DNA from: JBGTLU01 sp041743935
GTDB lineage: Bacteria; Bacteroidota; Bacteroidia; Sphingobacteriales; Sphingobacteriaceae
DNA: 64,000 nucleotides
Assembly (NCBI GenBank): GCA_041743935.1
Contig: JBGTLU010000057.1
Location: 7,166 to 71,165, forward strand
Reading direction: 5' to 3'
The notes under the pieces were generated by a model that saw only the letters and a list, made by a program, of their open reading frames with translations, searched no databases and was not told where the DNA came from. A program made the position numbers and the translations under genes. Position 1 is the first letter of the stretch, and each line of letters opens with the position of its first letter. Shown piece after piece: positions 59,603 through 64,000 of the stretch.

Positions 59603-61589
59603 TAGGGGTCTTAATTTTCTTTTTTCTTGGTGGAATAAAAAAGTCGCGAGGTCTGGCTAAAAAATGTGCGTAAACGATATTCAATAATTCTTTGGTCTGT
59701 ATAAAGTTCACTTTTCTGGATTTGATGGCAACAAACAATGCCAAGCCAAAACTAACGGAAAAATTCATCAAACCGATAAAAGTAATACCCAAACCCACAC
59801 TCAAGAAAGTTTCTATAGGTAAATTAAATCCCAACGTATAAATAGACATGCTAACGCTACCACTTGCAAGTGTAACGTGCCTCACATCAAAAGGCAATCC
59901 GGTGATGAAGCCTATAAAACCTGCAAGACCCAAGAAAAAACCTAAGAAGAAATTCCCAGCTAAACCGCCTAAGTTTCTATCTAAATATCTGCTAATCCTA
60001 AAAAGTAGTTTTTTGGAAAGATATTTCCTCAAAAACTTGTGTTCTCTAATCCGCTTAGGCAGTTGGGCATAATCTACTTTATTATCGTAGTAACCGGATA
60101 TCAACCCAGATAAAAACAGAAAAACTCCGGCAATACCAGCATATAGGATGGATAATGAAGCAAAAGCATCGTTATTTGCCAAAGTCTTTAGAGCCTTTGC
60201 TTCCGAGATAATTAACTCACCGGTAAATAAATGCATACCCCATGCAAAGAAAAACGCTCCAGGAATTACCACTACTAAATTGCCAAAAAATGAAATAAAC
60301 TGACTTCTGGCCATTTTCACAATTAACTCTGCTGCCTGATCTAGGTTTATTTCTTTCTTTTTACTATCCAGCGAAGATGCCAATGCAGATGCTGTCATGG
60401 CTGGCTGTTTGGTAGCTAAAGTAAAATGAGCTGCATAGATAGTTATAAAAGCAATGGAATAGTTTAAGCTATATAAGAGACCTTCTACCAAAGGCGCAGC
60501 TTTTACATTGTCTATACCATATTTAATCCAGGTTACAAAAATAACCACAAAACCACCACCCATAGATTGCCATAATGCCCTAAAATATTGTTTAGAGTTA
60601 TTGCTAATGTAATGTTCGCCGGTATGGCTGGTGTGTTCTACAATTTGGTAAGCCAGCAAATCTGTATTCTGTATTACATGTTCTTTTACCGAGTGTTTAC
60701 GATTCTCGAAACCAACTAATTTTTTAAAGAATACAACAGCTTTATTTATTTTTTGCTCGCCCCCTAATTCTGTGAATGTTAAAAGCTCTAAAAGGCGGTT
60801 TAGATTTTGGTTTATACGATATATCAGATAAACTAATTTAATACTTACCCCTTGCCGATGCGAGTTTTCTCTAACCTGAGCCAATTGGTCGGCACATTGT
60901 TTTATAGTACTTTTAATAAGCTCAAAATGCTTGTTCACTTTTTCTTCATCGCCCTCCTTAAAATTATCTATCGCATCGGTATATCTGTGCATGCGAGAAG
61001 CTAATGCCACAAATGGCGAATCAAGTTTTTCGTAACGAGGCAGACGAGACATTATCTCTGATTCTAGCCCCATAGCGCAGGTTCTGTTTGCCAATACTTG
61101 TAACGAAACCAACATAGGTGTGAAAAATTCATTGGCAACTATTGGGTTTCCGGTTCGGTAAAAACCGGCTAATTCAAACAGTTTTATCCAATCGCTATCG
61201 GGTATGCTTTCTACCCAAATATAATCTTTGTTAGAACTAAAGATTTCGCCCAATAAATCCATTGCTTCACTTCTATCAATGGCGGGTGGAAAGATTTTTT
61301 CATATATTCTCCCAAAAAACTCCGAGAAAAAATTTGGATTAGCAGATAACCCCAGCTCGGTAAGTAATCTAATTTGATTTTTTGAACCAATGAGCTGCTT
61401 AATTAATTGCTGAAAAGCAATTCGTTTTTGTTCATCGGTACTTAATAGTTTAATTAGTTCTATAAAACGCTCTTGAGCAACTTGTCCGGAAGTAGCATTA
61501 GACGGACGAATTAAACCAATTAATGCCACTAACTTATCTTGAGTTAGGCGGCCACTCGAAATTTGATTTAACTGAGTTGAAATTTCCAT
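59592..61589 (-). CDS. COG4389 membrane protein (labelled 'site-specific recombinase')
   Basis: A 665-residue protein of the family named site-specific recombinase (Gcr/SpecificRecomb). The sequence does not look like a recombinase: residues 1-340 are helical and charged ([33 protein letters not shown]), and from about 345 on there are at least six hydrophobic segments ([87 protein letters not shown]). There is no serine- or tyrosine-recombinase motif. It is probably an inner-membrane protein of unknown function. A TAATTTTG -7-like element is at 61600-61607 on the minus strand. It is coupled to fcl. Confidence 0.82.
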   Translation of the reverse strand: MEISTQLNQISSGRLTQDKLVALIGLIRPSNATSGQVAQERFIELIKLLSTDEQKRIAFQQLIKQLIGSKNQIRLLTELGLSANPNFFSEFFGRIYEKIFPPAIDRSEAMDLLGEIFSSNKDYIWVESIPDSDWIKLFELAGFYRTGNPIVANEFFTPMLVSLQVLANRTCAMGLESEIMSRLPRYEKLDSPFVALASRMHRYTDAIDNFKEGDEEKVNKHFELIKSTIKQCADQLAQVRENSHRQGVSIKLVYLIYRINQNLNRLLELLTFTELGGEQKINKAVVFFKKLVGFENRKHSVKEHVIQNTDLLAYQIVEHTSHTGEHYISNNSKQYFRALWQSMGGGFVVIFVTWIKYGIDNVKAAPLVEGLLYSLNYSIAFITIYAAHFTLATKQPAMTASALASSLDSKKKEINLDQAAELIVKMARSQFISFFGNLVVVIPGAFFFAWGMHLFTGELIISEAKALKTLANNDAFASLSILYAGIAGVFLFLSGLISGYYDNKVDYAQLPKRIREHKFLRKYLSKKLLFRISRYLDRNLGGLAGNFFLGFFLGLAGFIGFITGLPFDVRHVTLASGSVSMSIYTLGFNLPIETFLSVGLGITFIGLMNFSVSFGLALFVAIKSRKVNFIQTKELLNIVYAHFLARPRDFFIPPRKKKIKTPNVV

Positions 61590-61663
61590 TGCTTATGCCC
61601 AAAATTAAAAATAGGCTTTAATAAAACACACGAAGAAGTACTTTTGTGTACTAGAAAATTCAC

Positions 61664-62302
61664 ATGGGTAAAAACAAACTAAAAAAATTTGCCGAAATTG
61701 AGACCTTGCCAAATGTTTTTGAATATGCTAAAGAGATGAGAGGCAATTGGTTAAGCTATTTTAACAATCAAAATCCCATTGTATTGGAGCTAGCTTGTGG
61801 TCGTGGAGAATACACCACCGGCATGGCAGAATTGTTTCCGGATAAGAATTTTATTGGGGTGGATATTAAAGGATCTAGAATTTGGCATGGTGCAACCTTT
61901 GCACAACACAACGAATTAAAAAACGTTGCTTTTTTACGAACTCAAATTGAAAGCTTGCCGGATTATTTCAGTCAAAATGAAATTTCTGAGATTTGGATTA
62001 CTTTCCCCGACCCACATCCTAGCCAACGAAGAAGTAATAAACGACTTACTTCACCCCGATTTTTGGAATATTATAAAAACATACTAAAGCCCAATGGATT
62101 GGTACATTTAAAAACAGATAACGATGCCTTATTTGAGTATACTTTAGAAACGTTAGTTACGATGAATATACAAACCAAGCAATGCACCCAGGATTTATAT
62201 ACCGAAAATTGGCTCGATGAAACCCTTAAAATACGAACCAATTACGAGCAAAAGTATTTAGATAATGGCAAGAATATTAATTATTTAAATTTTTGTTTTT
62301 GA
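61664..62302 (+). CDS. trmB: tRNA (guanine-N7-)-methyltransferase
   Basis: A 212-residue SAM enzyme that forms m7G46 in tRNA. The SAM loop is LELACGRGEYTTGMAEL, followed by FIGVDIKGSRIWHGA, the family block WITFPDPHPSQRRSNKRLTSPRFLEYYKNIL (start at about residue 112; cited in part) and LKTDNDALFEYTLE. The length is typical for bacterial TrmB. TACTTTTG at 61639-61646 fits a -7 element 18 bp before the start. The stop codon shares a base with the next gene start (TGATG), so the two are coupled. Confidence 0.96.
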   Translation: MGKNKLKKFAEIETLPNVFEYAKEMRGNWLSYFNNQNPIVLELACGRGEYTTGMAELFPDKNFIGVDIKGSRIWHGATFAQHNELKNVAFLRTQIESLPDYFSQNEISEIWITFPDPHPSQRRSNKRLTSPRFLEYYKNILKPNGLVHLKTDNDALFEYTLETLVTMNIQTKQCTQDLYTENWLDETLKIRTNYEQKYLDNGKNINYLNFCF

Positions 62303-62625
62303 TGGAGATAAATCAAACCTTTTTCGAAAAAGTTTACGTAATAGTGCGCCAAATACCGTTTGGCAGAGTGACCAGCTATGGAGCCATTGCCAAGGCTCTA
62401 GGAACTAAGGGTTCATCCAGAATGGTGGGTTGGGCCATGAATGCCAGCCATACAGAATTACCTCCGGTTCCTGCTCACAGGGTGGTTAACCGAAATGGCT
62501 ATTTAACCGGTAAACATCATTTCGGAAGCCCTGATCTAATGCAACAACTGTTAGAAAACGAAGGCATTCGTGTAGAAAAAGATCGAGTAGTGGATTTTAA
62601 AAAATTATTCTGGCAGCCGCTGTAA
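62302..62625 (+). CDS. alkyltransferase-like (ATL/MGMT-fold) DNA-binding protein lacking the catalytic Cys
   Basis: A 107-residue MGMT C-terminal domain. The family elements are present: IPFGRVTSYGAIAKALG with Tyr26 and the helix-turn-helix, Arg40 in SSRMVGWAM (the arginine finger) and the region PPVPAHRVVNRNG. At the active site the acceptor cysteine of PCHR is Ala58. This is the hallmark of alkyltransferase-like proteins, which bind O6-alkylguanine without repairing it and recruit nucleotide excision repair. The start is ATG 62302, coupled to trmB (TGATG); an upstream TTG at 62293 would add three residues. Confidence 0.88.
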   Translation: MEINQTFFEKVYVIVRQIPFGRVTSYGAIAKALGTKGSSRMVGWAMNASHTELPPVPAHRVVNRNGYLTGKHHFGSPDLMQQLLENEGIRVEKDRVVDFKKLFWQPL

Positions 62626-62656
62626 TAAAAAAAGGGTGGTAATTTCTTACCACCCT
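62626..62656 (-). terminator. terminator after the SusD-like gene
   Basis: A 10-bp stem (AGGGTGGTAA, 62633-62642, with 62647-62656) with a 4-base loop is followed by seven U on the minus strand, 30 bases after the SusD-like stop codon. It also lies just after the ATL gene and may act in both directions. Confidence 0.85.
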
Positions 62657-62685
62657 CTAATTATACTATTATTAATAAACAAAAA

Positions 62686-64000
62686 CTACGGTCTTGTATC
62701 CCAAAATACACGAACGTTCATCCCTGATTTTTGGTTGAAGTTCGGATTTGAATTCACTTCATTTTCAGGATAAAATAATGAACGTGGGATGAAATTAACT
62801 ACACCATTTGGGTTTGGTACCAAAACCGGAAATCCGGTTCTTCTCCAATCACTCCAAGGTTGTACTGGAACACCATAATTCGCAACGTATTTTTCTTCAA
62901 TAATCATGCGAAGTTGATCGCTTGCAGAACCTGCCAACAGACCTCTTGGAGTAGCCAAATAGCTGGTTATATCGGCATTAGAAACACCAGCATCTGACAT
63001 AGAAGCAGTAATACCAGCTGCATAAAAAGTTTGTGCAGGACCCGGTGCACCAAATCTCAAAGCAGCTTCTGCTCGCATAAAATTATACTCGGCAAAAGTT
63101 AGCATACGTTGTGGCGCTGCTCCAGTATAAGTGGGACCTGTAACGCTAGAAACAATACCACCCTGAGCATTGGTAACAGCAGGAGTTAGTTGAGCACCTC
63201 TGATGTATACGTGCATACGAGAAAAGTTAATGTTGGTTGGTGTTGCACCAAATGGCACACCTACATACTGTCCGGAACCAAAAGGAAAATCCGTAAAATA
63301 TTGTGGTCTGCGTGGATCTGAATTCGCATTCATTAAATTTACAATCGTAGCATGCGGGAAGAATTGATTTAAACGGGATACCTCAAAGGAATGAATTGGG
63401 TTTCGAGCATTGGCTGCATTAACAAACGCCATTTGGAAATTATCTGCGTTGCTCTCAAAAAACCCTGTTGGACCTACAGCATTGATATGTGCAGTAAGTG
63501 CTGCTACAACACCCGGATTAGATTCGCTTTGTTGCAACAATAAACGCAATTTAAGTGTGTTGGCAAATTTTCTGTATCTAACTCTATTCCCTTGGTAAAT
63601 GGTTTCGTTTGCTGCAGGAACTAATACAGAACTAGCCTGATTTAAATCTGCGATGCCCTGATCTAATAATGCTATTAATTTAGGGTAAATCGTAGCATCA
63701 TCATCCACTTTAGGAGCAAAATTATTTGGAGATTGTAAACCTTCATCAAACGGAACATCTCCCCAGGTGTCTACAATTAAAGAATAGGTATATGCTTTTA
63801 GTATTCTTGCAATACCGGTATACCAAGGGCTTCCTGCAGAATTTTGAATTATAAACTCTAAATCTGCTAGAGTACCTGCATGTAAGGATGACCATAAATT
63901 ACCTTGATCTGTAGGTTGTATTAAGTACGTTTCAAACGAACTGGTTTGCACACCAGCTTGTCTGCCCGCATTTTGTTGCATAATTAGCGAGGTAAAGCGA
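62686..64000 (-). CDS. SusD/RagB family nutrient-binding protein (C-terminal part, cut by window edge)
   Basis: The frame continues past the window edge; at least 437 residues are visible. Features of SusD/RagB proteins are the TPR-like helical N-terminal half (ARILKAYTYSLIVDTWGDVPF, a canonical SusD motif around YxxLVDxWGDVPF), APKVDDDATIYPKLIALLDQGIADL, the insert with RPQYFTDFPFGSG, and the C-terminal MLTFAEYNFMRAEAALRFG and FPVLVPNPNG with RSLFYPENEVNSNP. SusD proteins cap a SusC TonB receptor and bind glycans or other ligands at the surface. The start and lipobox are outside the window; the partner SusC gene is expected upstream, beyond 64000. A terminator follows. Confidence 0.92.
   Translation of the reverse strand, partial: RFTSLIMQQNAGRQAGVQTSSFETYLIQPTDQGNLWSSLHAGTLADLEFIIQNSAGSPWYTGIARILKAYTYSLIVDTWGDVPFDEGLQSPNNFAPKVDDDATIYPKLIALLDQGIADLNQASSVLVPAANETIYQGNRVRYRKFANTLKLRLLLQQSESNPGVVAALTAHINAVGPTGFFESNADNFQMAFVNAANARNPIHSFEVSRLNQFFPHATIVNLMNANSDPRRPQYFTDFPFGSGQYVGVPFGATPTNINFSRMHVYIRGAQLTPAVTNAQGGIVSSVTGPTYTGAAPQRMLTFAEYNFMRAEAALRFGAPGPAQTFYAAGITASMSDAGVSNADITSYLATPRGLLAGSASDQLRMIIEEKYVANYGVPVQPWSDWRRTGFPVLVPNPNGVVNFIPRSLFYPENEVNSNPNFNQKSGMNVRVFWDTRP

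Noticed and set aside
59592..61589. A site-specific recombinase marking a mobile element
   Set aside because: The family name is misleading; the sequence is a multi-span membrane protein without recombinase residues, and no att-like repeats flank it.

Overview
The window is 64 kb of a Bacteroidetes/Bacteroidota chromosome. The evidence is phylum-specific: two proteins with C-terminal type IX secretion (T9SS) sorting domains, a SusD/RagB protein, a TonB-dependent receptor with an N-terminal carboxypeptidase-regulatory-like domain, promoters of the TTG-N20-TAnnTTTG type (seen before carB and rplM), weak ribosome binding sites and an AT-rich genome. Most genes are single-copy housekeeping genes with their usual neighbours. 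I cannot name the genus.

Layout. 1-4.2 kb: end of a pirin gene, then tesA divergent from ybbA-ybbP. 4.2-6.0 kb: a 1.7-kb AT-rich islet between a 39-bp tRNA-Pro 3' fragment and the intact tRNA-Pro(GGG) gene. It carries a Cys-rich protein whose lipoprotein signal peptide is cut off by an in-frame stop codon, plus a small membrane protein. 6.1-10.3 kb: a large coiled-coil membrane protein (DUF4175 type), an anti-sigma-type ATPase and ybeY, tightly overlapped. 10.3-16.5 kb: a YhaK-like pirin and a 1728-residue secreted protein made of six DUF4394 units. 16.5-20.2 kb: two parS-like sites directly before mnmG, then an Ig-like lipoprotein. 20.2-25.6 kb: gamma-carbonic anhydrase and nadB on the minus strand, divergent from nadA-ctlX-thiL across a very AT-rich gap. 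25.7-31.9 kb: a TonB-dependent receptor and a secreted esterase-like protein with seven Ig domains. 31.9-33.1 kb: an NadR-type kinase with the nicotinamide riboside transporter pnuC. 33.2-42.7 kb: carB, an RNA helicase, three tiny membrane proteins, a ribosome hibernation factor, anmK and an M16 peptidase. 42.7-46.7 kb: rplM-rpsI-rpsB-tsf-pyrH-frr on the minus strand, with hairpins between several genes. 47-54.3 kb: an aminotransferase, a conserved unknown, an RsmI-like methyltransferase, hflX, a YugP-type peptidase, a DAO-family oxidoreductase and rmuC. 54.4-58.7 kb: two beta-barrel proteins around a REP-like palindrome, AMP nucleosidase, and a four-gene envelope set (AI-2E transporter family, YtxH, holin-like, unknown). 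58.7-64 kb: fcl, a COG4389 membrane protein, trmB, an alkyltransferase-like protein without the catalytic cysteine, and a SusD-like protein cut by the window end.

Functional themes. NAD supply is represented by de novo synthesis (nadB, nadA) and by salvage (pnuC with the NadR-type kinase). Translation is represented by the S2/Ts/L13/S9/frr cluster, mnmG, ybeY, trmB, hflX, the hibernation factor and an RsmI-like enzyme. Secretion and nutrient capture are represented by the T9SS cargo, TonB receptor and SusD.

No CRISPR array, complete insertion sequence, integrase, phage or obvious defence system is visible. The most unusual items are the tRNA-Pro-bounded islet with its interrupted lipoprotein, the parS-like pair at the mnmG promoter, the six-unit DUF4394 protein, and two proteins that keep an enzyme fold but lack the expected catalytic residue.
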